A stretch of 64,000 nucleotides of DNA from Cerasicoccus maritimus (GTDB lineage Bacteria > Verrucomicrobiota > Verrucomicrobiia > Opitutales > Cerasicoccaceae). The translations under genes and the position numbers were made by a program. Numbering within the stretch: position 1 is the stretch's first letter; the number at the start of each line of letters is the position of its first letter. Shown here in pieces: positions 1 to 7,914 of this stretch. The stretch spans positions 186,001 to 250,000 of the forward strand of contig JAVDPD010000004.1 of the NCBI GenBank assembly GCA_031296935.1, read 5' to 3'. Under the pieces are notes generated by a model. It was not told the origin of the DNA and made no database searches. It saw nothing but the letters and a program-made list of their open reading frames with translations.

Positions 1-234
1 CTTAAAGTTTGTGAAGAGAATTGAAGTTCAGATTCGAAACGAGAATCAAACAAAGCCAAATGGAGAGCAAGTGGCGCTTGGATTGGCGTTCGCGGCGTTG
101 ATGTTGGGCAACGCGCTGATAGTGCAAAGCCTTTGATGCCAAACCAAGCTGGCGAACCCGCAGCCGCGCCAACGTTTTCTTGCCAAGCGCTGATACGCTT
201 CCTAACATCGCCTAAACGACTGAAAGGCAAGGCT

Positions 235-768
235 ATGAAAAAACTGAAAAAGGGTCAGCTCGCCAAGAAGCTGAAGAAGTATCTCCGCACGCAAAAAGTT
301 AAGTCGCGCGACTACCACGAGGACTTGCTCGACAAGACCTGCGACACCCTCACCAAGATTTTTAACACTACCTACGAGCTGACCGCGCCAGTCGTTGAGA
401 AGATCGACGAAAACTTGAGCAAGATCCATGAAACGATCTACTCGGAGGAAGCTGCTGCCGAAGCCGACGCCAAGGTGGCCACCGGCGGAAAGAAGGCTAA
501 GTCGAAAAAGAAGACCGCGAAAAAAGCCGTAAAGAAGGCTGCCAAGAAAGCGTCCAAAAAGGCGGCTAAAAAAGGCGTGAAGAAAGCGGCTAAGAAAAAC
601 ACCGCTAAAAAGGCCGCCAAGAAAGCAACGAAGAAGGCCGTCAAAAAGACTGTAGCCAAGAAAGCCGCCACCAAGAAAAGCGCTAAAAAGGCGGTAAAGA
701 AAACAGTGAAAAAAGCCGCCACCAAGAAGGCGACCAAGACCGCTGCTAAGAAAGCTACTGACGCTTAG
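235..768 (+). CDS. Histone H1-like Lys/Ala-rich DNA-binding protein
   Basis: Predicted 177-aa basic protein. Residues 1 to about 75 form a mixed-charge, probably helical head. From about residue 85 to the end the chain is built of short Lys/Ala repeats (KKAAKK, KKAVKK, TKKA) with almost no acidic or aromatic residues. Such tails are known from bacterial H1-like proteins (Hc1/Hc2, AlgP type) that bind and compact DNA, so a nucleoid role is inferred. I chose the ATG at 235, which begins with Met-Lys-Lys-Leu and follows a purine-rich stretch, rather than an in-frame upstream start that would add 34 residues of unrelated composition. The head is not a family I can name. The tail resembles the N-terminus of the glycogen phosphorylase at 39650-42160. 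Confidence 0.8.
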   Translation: MKKLKKGQLAKKLKKYLRTQKVKSRDYHEDLLDKTCDTLTKIFNTTYELTAPVVEKIDENLSKIHETIYSEEAAAEADAKVATGGKKAKSKKKTAKKAVKKAAKKASKKAAKKGVKKAAKKNTAKKAAKKATKKAVKKTVAKKAATKKSAKKAVKKTVKKAATKKATKTAAKKATDA

Positions 769-812
769 TTTTAGCTCGCGCGCATTCTGGAATTCGACAC
801 TTGCGGTGTTTC

Positions 813-1199
813 ATGCATTTTAACCGCATGCACGCCCGTGTTCAGTCGCCACCTTTGAAGCCAACTCTCCTTTGGGATGGGGATTGCGGTTTTTGTGGGC
901 GTTCGGCGTGGCGTTTGGAGCGGCGCACCGGTGAATCCGTCGACTACGCGCCTTACCAGACCATGCTTGCGCGCTTCCCGGAAATCCCCGAATCGGCGCT
1001 TGAGCATGCAGTGCATTTGGTGGAGTCCGATGGCGCGGTTTATCATTCCGCGCAGGCGATTTTCCGTGCGCTTATGTATGCGCCGCGTTGGTCGTGGGCT
1101 AACCGCTTTTATGAACGCAGTCAGATCTTTGCGGCGCTCAGTGAGTGGGGTTATCGTCGCGTCGCCAACAACCGCTACCTGATTTCGAAAGTCTTATAG
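813..1199 (+). CDS. DCC-family thiol-disulfide oxidoreductase-like protein (DUF393)
   Basis: About 128 aa. Near the N-terminus it reads LLWDGDCGFCGRSA, the D-x-x-C-x-x-C signature of the DCC (DUF393) family, which has a thioredoxin-like fold. The later segment with W, YRR and the ending NRY.IS is also typical. These proteins are predicted thiol-disulfide oxidoreductases with unknown physiological partners. No signal peptide or membrane segment is visible, so it should be cytoplasmic. Starts at 801 (TTG), 813 (ATG) or 828 (ATG) are all possible; none has a clear ribosome-binding site, so the exact N-terminus is uncertain. It stands alone between the H1-like gene and the 1261 gene. Confidence 0.8.
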   Translation: MHFNRMHARVQSPPLKPTLLWDGDCGFCGRSAWRLERRTGESVDYAPYQTMLARFPEIPESALEHAVHLVESDGAVYHSAQAIFRALMYAPRWSWANRFYERSQIFAALSEWGYRRVANNRYLISKVL

Positions 1200-1260
1200 C
1201 GCGGGCTAACCGCTGCTTGCCCTTGACCCCAAGGCCAAGACGAATTTCACTCTACGTTTA

Positions 1261-1689
1261 ATGCCCAATAAAGATTTTGACGAAGTCGTCGGCCTGATCC
1301 GCAAGGAAGACTCCCGCTACGAAGTGGGGGCCTACCATTTTGTGCGCCTGGGGCTCGACCACACGATCAAAAATCTCAAGGACGACCCCGACCGCGAAAC
1401 GCGTCATGTTTCCGGGCAAGAGCTGCTTTCTGGCATTCGCGACTACGCCCTCGAGCAATATGGGCCCATGTCCTACACGCTGCTTACGCACTGGGGCCTC
1501 AAGCGTTGTGAGGACTTCGGCGACATCGTGTTCAACCTCGTGGAATGGGGCGTGCTCGGCAAAACGGAAAACGATCAGCGCGAAGACTTCGCCGATGGTT
1601 ATGATTTCCGTGAAGCTTTCCTGCTTCCCTTCGAGCCCAAATCGCGTCGCCTCAAGGCACCCGACGAAGACACCCCCGCCAACAACTAG
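1261..1689 (+). CDS. Verrucomicrobia/Planctomycetes-restricted small protein (Minf_1886 / TIGR04138 type)
   Basis: 142-aa acidic cytoplasmic protein. The pattern is a start of the type F.E.V..I...D.RY, then Y.FV..GL..T, then HVSGQELL.GIRDYAL..YGPM, then LTHWG, then DFG.IVFNLVE.GVLGKTE.D...DF...YDF. I recall this pattern from a family restricted to Verrucomicrobia and Planctomycetes with no known function. No catalytic motif, membrane segment or signal peptide is visible. Its presence is one of the best taxonomic clues in the window. It converges on the HdeD-like gene across a 140-bp palindromic repeat. Confidence 0.85.
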   Translation: MPNKDFDEVVGLIRKEDSRYEVGAYHFVRLGLDHTIKNLKDDPDRETRHVSGQELLSGIRDYALEQYGPMSYTLLTHWGLKRCEDFGDIVFNLVEWGVLGKTENDQREDFADGYDFREAFLLPFEPKSRRLKAPDEDTPANN

Positions 1690-1845
1690 CAGCGTGCCGC
1701 TGCACCCATAGATTTGCCCATTGGGCAAATGGCTTAGTGGCAATGATGCGGCTCGCTTGTAAGCGTCGCACTATCTCATTCAGTTGGATAGAAAGCCGGT
1801 TGCCCCACCATTTGAGCAATACGCAAATCTATCGATCCAACGGGA
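1690..1845. repeat. Composite REP-like repeat, copy A (two inverted arms)
   Basis: Holds the palindrome ATTTGCCCATTGGGCAAAT (around 1715-1733) preceded by a GC-rich hook (around 1690-1712). An inverted second arm, ATTTGAGCAATACGCAAAT, follows at about 1805-1823 with its own hook CCAACGGGACGTTG at 1836-1849. The inner part shares a CTTGTAAGCGTCGC motif with copy G (47.68 kb) and a CAGTTGGATA motif with copy F (46.44 kb). The second arm runs into the 3' end of the HdeD-like gene. Confidence 0.7.
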
Positions 1846-2401
1846 CGTTGGTGCTGGCTTTGGCGAGGGAGAGGATGGTCATGCCGGCCATGAGGAAGTT
1901 GACGCCAACGATGATGCCGATGAACCACTGCGCGGCGCTGGGCCATTCGCTGAAAACAATGCCCGCGATGATCAGGCCGAAGACGCCGTTGATCAGTACC
2001 AGGCCGCGGCCCGGTTGGTGGGCGGCTTGCAGACCGGCAATGAGTTTAAAGACGCCGTCGATCGCATAGAAAATCCCGAGCATGCCGGTGATCGCCATGA
2101 CGCCAATCACCGGGTTGGCAATCAACAATGCGCCAGCGATGGCGGCGAGCACGCCGTTGATCAAAGCCCAGCCTTGGCCATGCACACCCTTATGGGAAAT
2201 CGCGGAGCCGACTTGGACAATGCCGCCGAGCAGAATCAGCCAGCCGAGGAAGAGCTCAATGCCGAGGGCAAAAAGCCCGGGCAGCATGATCGCAAGCACG
2301 CCGAGGACAATCAGCGCAATGCCTGCTTTTTTGGCGCGGCCGGCGTTTTGCTTAATATTTTCCGGGCTAATGCCGGCGAAGGGATTGATGGGGGTTGCCA
2401 T
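1829..2401 (-). CDS. HdeD-family (DUF308) integral membrane protein
   Basis: 190 aa with about six hydrophobic segments (roughly residues 25-45, 50-68, 80-97, 103-122, 135-152, 158-180), rich in Gly, Ile and Leu. The evenly spaced helix pairs and short G-rich loops match the DUF308/HdeD family, named after an E. coli acid-resistance gene; the molecular activity is unknown. The N-terminus is a 25-residue polar, basic cytoplasmic stretch. The last residues, NVPLDR and the stop, lie within a copy of the dispersed repeat (see 1690-1845), so the native C-terminus may have been replaced. Confidence 0.8.
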   Translation of the reverse strand: MATPINPFAGISPENIKQNAGRAKKAGIALIVLGVLAIMLPGLFALGIELFLGWLILLGGIVQVGSAISHKGVHGQGWALINGVLAAIAGALLIANPVIGVMAITGMLGIFYAIDGVFKLIAGLQAAHQPGRGLVLINGVFGLIIAGIVFSEWPSAAQWFIGIIVGVNFLMAGMTILSLAKASTNVPLDR

Positions 2402-2410
2402 AAGGTGGGC

Positions 2411-3742
2411 CTAGTTGAATTGCATGCTGCTGAGCGCGAGTGTCTGCGTCCAAAGTTCGGTGCCGAGGCCGTTGTAAACCGTCACCGTGAGCTGGCGGTT
2501 TTCCTCGGGGCCGTGGAACTTCATGATCGCAAACTGGCGGTCGAAAGTGGACGTGCTGGGCACGCGGTAGAAGTTGAGCTCGCGGCTGGAGTCGGCTGGG
2601 CGGGCGGTCAGCGGGCCTAGGCTCAGCTCGTAAACATCGGGCGCATTGGCGCGAACCATCTTGGTGAATTCGCCAAAGTCCTTGCCGCCATTAACGAAGA
2701 CCAAGCCGCTGATTTTGTCGCCGCGCAAGCCATCGAGCATCTCATTGCGCTCGAAATCCGCGACCTTTAGGTTAAGCTCGGACTTGGATGGGCTGAGCGC
2801 GGAGGAGCCAAGGACAACGATCTTGAAATCGGCCGTGCTTTCGCGCAGTGCTTGGCGTAGCCAGGCGATCTGGGTTTCGCCAATGATGGTGCACTTTTTC
2901 TCGATGTCGTAGTCCAGGTCGCGCTGAGAGCGGTCGTCGAGCAGGAAGAATTCGGCGTCGCCATAGCGAACGGATGTGGCCAGGCCATCGGTGGTTTGGG
3001 CGCTGGGCGGGTTGGCCCAAAAGAGTTCAAAGACCTCCTGCGCATCGGTGAGGTTGCGGAAGTGCTTGCCCGTGTTGGCGGGGCCGATCTCTCCCTGGCT
3101 GACCGTGGCGACTTGCGGCACGGCGGCGAGCAGGGGCTGAAGCTCTGGCTGCGCGCGGTTCTTGCCATAGCGGGCAAGCATGCCGGTGCGGGAACCCCAA
3201 TCTGGCTCGCGGAGGTGGACGCCGTTACCGGCCCACACCATGAAGTCCGGCTGCTTGGCGAGGATCGCGAGGAAAATTTCATAACCGCCGCCGGGGGTGC
3301 GGTTCAGCGGATCGTAGGCCGGATCGTTGACGTAGTGCCCGCTGCCGAGGGCCACGGTGAACTCCGGCGGTGGCGCGCGATCGGTATAAAACGGCGAGGT
3401 CTTGAATTTCGTTTCGGCGTCTAGGCTGGCTTTGCGTCCGTCGATAATCACTTCGTAGGCGTATTCGGTGCCGGGCTCAAGCGGGCCGGCGACTGCCTTG
3501 ACCACGTAGCCATTTTCCGGCTTGGCGGTTTGCGCGGGCGTCACTTGCTTGGCGGATTCCTGACCGGCGGGCCAGTAGGCAAAGGCAACCTCGGCCGGGC
3601 CATCGGTTTGCACCCACAGGGGCATGGCACGCATTTCCGGCGCGCCGACCATGGGGCCGGAAGCGATTTGTGCGGCGTGTGCGGTGAGGCCAAGCACTAG
3701 CGCGGCCAGGAGGGCAAAAAAGCATCGGGGATTAAGCGCCAT
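2411..3742 (-). CDS. Secreted PhoD-like metallophosphatase-fold protein, catalytically degenerate
   Basis: 443 aa from the ATG at 3742 (a TTG two codons upstream is less likely), with a signal peptide of about 23 residues ending AHA. An N-terminal beta domain (GPMVGAPEMRAMPLWVQT) and the following body match the alkaline phosphatase D family of Bacteroidetes/Verrucomicrobia almost position by position. The active-site motifs do not. The usual LGDN.Y..RE is WAGNGVHLRE (about 170-179), WDDHDYGP is TVSQGEIGP (about 213-221), and GDRHHTEL is GGKDFGEF (about 352-359). All metal ligands seen in active relatives are missing, so I infer a non-enzymatic periplasmic or cell-surface role. The flanking scaffold (DW.SRTGML.RY, PELQPLL, FFLLDDR) is intact, which argues against simple decay. 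Confidence 0.85.
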   Translation of the reverse strand: MALNPRCFFALLAALVLGLTAHAAQIASGPMVGAPEMRAMPLWVQTDGPAEVAFAYWPAGQESAKQVTPAQTAKPENGYVVKAVAGPLEPGTEYAYEVIIDGRKASLDAETKFKTSPFYTDRAPPPEFTVALGSGHYVNDPAYDPLNRTPGGGYEIFLAILAKQPDFMVWAGNGVHLREPDWGSRTGMLARYGKNRAQPELQPLLAAVPQVATVSQGEIGPANTGKHFRNLTDAQEVFELFWANPPSAQTTDGLATSVRYGDAEFFLLDDRSQRDLDYDIEKKCTIIGETQIAWLRQALRESTADFKIVVLGSSALSPSKSELNLKVADFERNEMLDGLRGDKISGLVFVNGGKDFGEFTKMVRANAPDVYELSLGPLTARPADSSRELNFYRVPSTSTFDRQFAIMKFHGPEENRQLTVTVYNGLGTELWTQTLALSSMQFN

Positions 3743-3932
3743 AATCAATGAATGCCAGTAACGGCCAGCATCAGCGCCGGGTCAAGATATTCTATGAGAC
3801 GGTAGCGTTACCAACTGCGTAAGTGTGCGGGTGGGAAAGCAGGTAGAGTTAAGGCGCAATGGTCCAAGCCAGTTTACGAACCTAGACACTCATGAAATCA
3901 CCCACCTTACGGACTAATCGGCTACAGGCCGA

Positions 3933-4619
3933 TTAACGCTCCTTGCCGCGGCGCTCTTCCTCGCGACAGTCATTCATGACGCGGAGCCAGAGGTCGCGCA
4001 GGTCAAAGAGAACTTGGAGGACTTCGCCTTGGAAGGCCTGGAGCAGGCGCACATTTTCGCAACGGACTTCCTGCAGGACGGCCATAGTGTGGTTGACGGC
4101 GGCGAGGCCGTTTTTCAGGTGGCACACGGCCAAATTGAAGTCGCCCATGTCGAGGGCGTTGATGCCCATGACGGCGTTGAACTCACCAGCGTGGAGGCTG
4201 GTGGCGAAGCGCGCGCCCATGATGGCGTCGACCGAGCCCTTGGACTGCGTCAGGAAGTGCTCCCAGCAGTGGAAGAGGTGCTGGTAAAGGCCGTGGCTGA
4301 CGATGTAAACCGGGTGCTTGTGCACGGAGTAGGGATCGAAGTCGGTCTCACTGGCCGCTTCGCTCTCTTCTTGTTCCATTTCCTCGTCGGTCTCTTCAAA
4401 ATCAGCGCCGCCCCAGTCTTCGACTTCCCACTTCATCAGTTGGGCAATTTCGTCGAGGTGGCCGGGCTTGTGCTTGAGGCGGTGGTAGTGCCCGAGAAAC
4501 TCCGCGATTTCTTTGTCGTTTTGTTTCAGGTAGCGCTGCCAGTCAAATTCGTTCCAACTCAATTCTTCGCTGTTTTCCCAGTCGCCGTCGGATGAATTAT
4601 CGAAATCGTAAGCACTCAT
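3933..4619 (-). CDS. Hypothetical cytoplasmic protein
   Basis: 228 aa from the ATG at 4619, which has a good GGGAGGG ribosome-binding site about 12 nt upstream; an in-frame start 21 codons earlier lacks one. The N-terminal 100 residues are acidic with many Asp/Glu (DFEETDEEMEQEE near residues 75-85) and several Trp. From about residue 105 the protein is helical (HPVYIVSHGLYQHLFHCWEHFL and on), ending in a charged tail. I do not recognise the family. The C-terminal half looks like a four-helix bundle, a guess from hydrophobic spacing only. An 8-bp-stem hairpin (TAATCGGC/GCCGATTA) overlaps the stop codon. Confidence 0.65.
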   Translation of the reverse strand: MSAYDFDNSSDGDWENSEELSWNEFDWQRYLKQNDKEIAEFLGHYHRLKHKPGHLDEIAQLMKWEVEDWGGADFEETDEEMEQEESEAASETDFDPYSVHKHPVYIVSHGLYQHLFHCWEHFLTQSKGSVDAIMGARFATSLHAGEFNAVMGINALDMGDFNLAVCHLKNGLAAVNHTMAVLQEVRCENVRLLQAFQGEVLQVLFDLRDLWLRVMNDCREEERRGKER

Positions 4620-4998
4620 GATGGGTTTGCCCTCCCGGGTTGTAGTTAATCTGAAGAAGAGAGCGGGAAAATCAACATTCAAATGTGATTTGCGCGCTGA
4701 TTGTAACTAAGCATATGGCATACCGGGTCGGCATTTTGCTACAAACTTTTGACTGCAAATGCTAGGGGGCGTTCCATCGCCTGCTTGAATTTACTACACT
4801 GATTGAGCAGGGGTTTTTCGCAAAAATTGCCCTTGGGAGGCGTCATTTTTTAAGAGAAACTCTCAAGCTGCTTTATGTCAGTGACTTATGAATTTATCGG
4901 GTGGGATTTCGGTTGAAAAGCAGTCCTTTTATGCCATTTTAAGGCCCAAAATTGCTCATTTTGTGGAATCTAAAGCAAAGTTTTGGGCGAGGAGGCGG
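4620..4998. other. Intergenic region, no gene seen
   Basis: 379 bases, more AT-rich than the surrounding genes, upstream of the 3933-4619 gene and downstream of the lipoprotein gene. I find no plausible coding frame, tRNA-like fold or member of the dispersed repeat family. It must carry the promoter of the 3933-4619 gene; the ribosome-binding site GGGAGGG lies at about 4631-4638. Confidence 0.5.
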
Positions 4999-6549
4999 TT
5001 AATTTGCGCCAGTTGAGGCTGGGATCTTCGCCATGTCGACGACCTCTTCGGGAGCGACATTTTCCCGTGGCAGCACGCGGGTGAGCAATCGCAGGGAATG
5101 CGGGCGCCCGATCGTGCGCAGGCGGATGACGACTTGCGGGGTGGGGTCCGTCGCGCTGACGGGGACCAGGAATTGATCTACTTCCAGCGGCGTGTTGCCC
5201 TGGAAGACGATTGCATTCTCGCCCCATTCAACAATCGTGCGCTTGCGGTCCGTTTCAATGCTGACGGGTTCAGTCGCGCTCAAGCGCCAGAAGAAGGACG
5301 TCCGGTCGCGTTTGCCAAAATCGTAGCTGATGGTGTCGATGATGCGCAGCTCGCCGCCGGTTTTCCAAAACAAATCCCGATGCCAGATGCTGAGCTGGGG
5401 GAATAGCTCAGAGGCGTTGACGCGGAGGTTCCCGCTGTGGTCATTGAGCTCGCGAACGATGATGGGTGCGCGACCGGGCTCAGGCTGGTTCTCACCCACG
5501 CGGATCACACTGCTGGCGGGGATGAGCGACGCCATGATCGCGCCGTCTTCATTGGGCTCGGCGCCGATGGCGTAGCCTTGCGTGGCCTCGTTGCCGAGCA
5601 CGAGCACGGGTTCAGCATGAGGCGTCCAGCTGACGTTGCCAGCCTGGAGGCACGTTGCGGCATCGTCGGCCAATGCGCCATGCGTCACGAGCCCATCAGC
5701 GCCCGGCGCCCAGCTGGAACGCCACAGGACCACGGCGGCCTGCGGGTAAAAGCCAAAGGATGGCGGCGGCGGGAAGTCTGCCGGCAGCGTCACGGCGTCG
5801 AACCGCTTGAGGTGGATCGGGGGTTGCGGCACATTTTCCAGCCACCACTGGATGTTGGGCGAAGGGTAAAGCTGGCTCTGCCCTATCAGGAATTTGGTGA
5901 CGGCTTTTCGCGTAGCTTGGTCTGAGTCTGGCTGGACCTGGTGCATGGTCCACAGCGGCAAGAAGGCAAAGAAGCTTTGGTCTTTAAGGCGGTAATCGCC
6001 AAGCAAGGCAGTATGCAGCGCGGCGTTGACCAGGGATTGATCCAGGCTCATCCATTGCTCCAAGGGGCCGGGGCGTTCGCCAAAACGCCCGCTTACCTCA
6101 ACGATCTCCATCAGCCAGGCGAGGGCGCGCTCATAGTCCTCGTCTCCAGGTTGCTGACCGGCGTAGATGGCTTGGTTGAGTAATTGGCAGCAAGCTTCAG
6201 CGATTGCAGGGTCGGCGCGCCAGTTGGGGTTTTTCTGGATGCGTGCCGCTAGCTGGCTGTAGGCCGTTGCCAGTGAGAGGCCTGGTGAGGGGGTTGCTGC
6301 AAACTCGTTGAGCAGGCTGCTACTGATGCTATCCCGCGAGGGAATGTAAGCTTGGCGGGCGGCAAGTGAAGCGTTTACTGCGTCTTCGCGCTCCACGTAT
6401 TGTTCGCGGATGGTGGCAGATTGCGTATCAATGTTTTGATTGAGGGCGCCACTGGAGCCCGGCTCAGAGCACCCCGTCAACCAGATCCCGGAGATCGAGC
6501 ATATTACGATAAGCAGCCAACAAGAATACACCCCTTTAATGAAAACCAA
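4999..6549 (-). CDS. Large secreted lipoprotein, possible heparinase II/III-like C-terminal sandwich
   Basis: 516 aa. A hydrophobic N-terminus followed by WLTGC gives a lipobox with the lipidated Cys near residue 27, so the protein should be membrane-anchored outside the cytoplasm. Residues about 60-240 look helical, as in the toroid of polysaccharide lyases. Residues about 270-500 are beta-rich and include VLWRSSWAPGADGL, HSGNLRVNASEL and W.TGGELRIIDTISY, which faintly recall the heparinase II/III beta-sandwich. That assignment is weak because no catalytic His/Tyr pair is evident. The first codon at 6549 is TTG; a GTG at 6531 is an alternative that keeps the signal peptide. It is a single gene with no obvious operon partner. 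Confidence 0.6.
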   Translation of the reverse strand: MVFIKGVYSCWLLIVICSISGIWLTGCSEPGSSGALNQNIDTQSATIREQYVEREDAVNASLAARQAYIPSRDSISSSLLNEFAATPSPGLSLATAYSQLAARIQKNPNWRADPAIAEACCQLLNQAIYAGQQPGDEDYERALAWLMEIVEVSGRFGERPGPLEQWMSLDQSLVNAALHTALLGDYRLKDQSFFAFLPLWTMHQVQPDSDQATRKAVTKFLIGQSQLYPSPNIQWWLENVPQPPIHLKRFDAVTLPADFPPPPSFGFYPQAAVVLWRSSWAPGADGLVTHGALADDAATCLQAGNVSWTPHAEPVLVLGNEATQGYAIGAEPNEDGAIMASLIPASSVIRVGENQPEPGRAPIIVRELNDHSGNLRVNASELFPQLSIWHRDLFWKTGGELRIIDTISYDFGKRDRTSFFWRLSATEPVSIETDRKRTIVEWGENAIVFQGNTPLEVDQFLVPVSATDPTPQVVIRLRTIGRPHSLRLLTRVLPRENVAPEEVVDMAKIPASTGAN

Positions 6550-6837
6550 AATTATTCTAATGGCAATCCGAGACGCGCTTTGGCGGCCTGCAAAGCGTGA
6601 CTTTTGCCGGTATTTTACGAAATTAAAGTAATGGGAATCTAGTAGATGGGGGCCAATTAGCCCTGCTTTTCATCTTGAAATAGTGTAGATGCGGTAGGCG
6701 GGTTGCTGGTCGCGCTGTATCGTGTCTGGTGGTGGACAGTTGACCTCAGTCCCCTGGGGGCACCGCATTGGAGAGCTAGGGGATTTTTGGCTTGAGACTG
6801 CGCTATCAGACTAAATAACTAAAACTTCGCCCTACTT

Positions 6838-7914
6838 ATGCCTGACGCCAATCTAGCTGACCTAACGAATCTGGCTTCCGCTGCCGACGGATTGTCGGCG
6901 GAAGACGCACGTGAAGCTGCGCAATTGCTCATTGCCGCTGATGTGCAAGCCGAAGAAAAGGCCTCCCTGCTGACCGCCATGAACGCACGTGGGGAAACCC
7001 CGACGGAGCTTGCCGCCTTTGCCGGAGCCTTCCGCGAAGTGGCCCGCGACCCTGGCCTGTCCGAGATTGCCCAGCGCGCGATCGACATCGTGGGCACCGG
7101 GGGCGACAAGTCGGGCAGCTTTAATATTTCCACGACGTCGGCCTTCATTGTTGCTGCTGCGGGCGTGCCTGTCCTCAAGCATGGCAACCGCTCCATCACC
7201 TCCAATTGCGGCAGCGCGGATCTGTTGTCCGCCGTGGGGGTCGACCTTGAGGCCTCACTGCCGACCATCCGCCATTCGGTGGAGGAGCTGAATTTCGCCT
7301 TCTTTTTCGCACCCGCTTTTCACCCGGCATTCAAGGAGATCATGCCGGTGCGCAAGGCGCTGGCCGAGCAAGGCCGCCGCACGATTTTCAACCTGCTCGG
7401 GCCGCTGATCAACCCCGCCAAGCCCGCCTACCAGCTACTGGGCGTGTTCCCGGGCCGCTGGGTCGAGCCCGTGGCTTATGCGCTGGAAAGCGTGGGCCTC
7501 AAGCGCGGCCTCGTCGCGCATTGCGATATGGGCGACGGCCTCGGCATGGATGAGTTTTCGACTGCAGGTGTCAACTTCGGCGCTGGCGTGGGCGAGCTCG
7601 GCAAGTCCGGAGAAGGCGTCCTGTGGAATGCCGAAACGCCGCTCGACCTGGCCAGTCTCGGCTTGGAGCCCTGTGCGATGGCAGACCTGAAGGGTGGCGA
7701 TTTGAACGACAATTTAATCATCCTCGAACGGCTGATGGCGGGCAAGGCGCCCCAGGGCTTGGAGGACACCGTTTGCCTCAACGCCGGGGCGGCGCTGTGG
7801 GTGGCTGGGCGCTGCAGCTCGCTGAAGGAGGGCATTGGCGCGGCGCGGGAAATTTTAACTGGCGGCGCGCTTCAGCGCTGGCTGACGCAACTCAAGGAGT
7901 TTTACGCGGGATGA
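6838..7914 (+). CDS. trpD: Anthranilate phosphoribosyltransferase
   Basis: 358 aa. Catalyses transfer of phosphoribose from PRPP to anthranilate, the second step of tryptophan synthesis. The PRPP-binding signature DIVGTGGDKSGSFNIST lies at about residues 82-98, and KHGNRSITSNCGSADLL follows. Residues R and N of the anthranilate site region (NLLGPLINP) are present at about residue 185. The length is usual for the family. The stop overlaps the glmM start as ATGA, so the two genes are probably translationally coupled. No other trp genes lie in the window, so the tryptophan pathway is dispersed. Confidence 0.95.
   Translation: MPDANLADLTNLASAADGLSAEDAREAAQLLIAADVQAEEKASLLTAMNARGETPTELAAFAGAFREVARDPGLSEIAQRAIDIVGTGGDKSGSFNISTTSAFIVAAAGVPVLKHGNRSITSNCGSADLLSAVGVDLEASLPTIRHSVEELNFAFFFAPAFHPAFKEIMPVRKALAEQGRRTIFNLLGPLINPAKPAYQLLGVFPGRWVEPVAYALESVGLKRGLVAHCDMGDGLGMDEFSTAGVNFGAGVGELGKSGEGVLWNAETPLDLASLGLEPCAMADLKGGDLNDNLIILERLMAGKAPQGLEDTVCLNAGAALWVAGRCSSLKEGIGAAREILTGGALQRWLTQLKEFYAG

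Noticed and set aside
1..234. Minus-strand open frame at 2-208
   Set aside because: Short, Arg/Leu/Ser-rich shadow with no start signal or family, overlapping the leader of the H1-like gene.
1784..2620. A 278-codon plus-strand open frame across the HdeD-like and PhoD-like genes
   Set aside because: It is the antisense shadow of two convincing minus-strand genes, has low-complexity Asp/Ala-rich composition and no start signal or family match.
7623..7910. N-terminal extension of glmM by 96 codons
   Set aside because: The extra part lies entirely inside trpD in another frame; the ATG at 7911 gives the canonical KYFGTDGIRG start.
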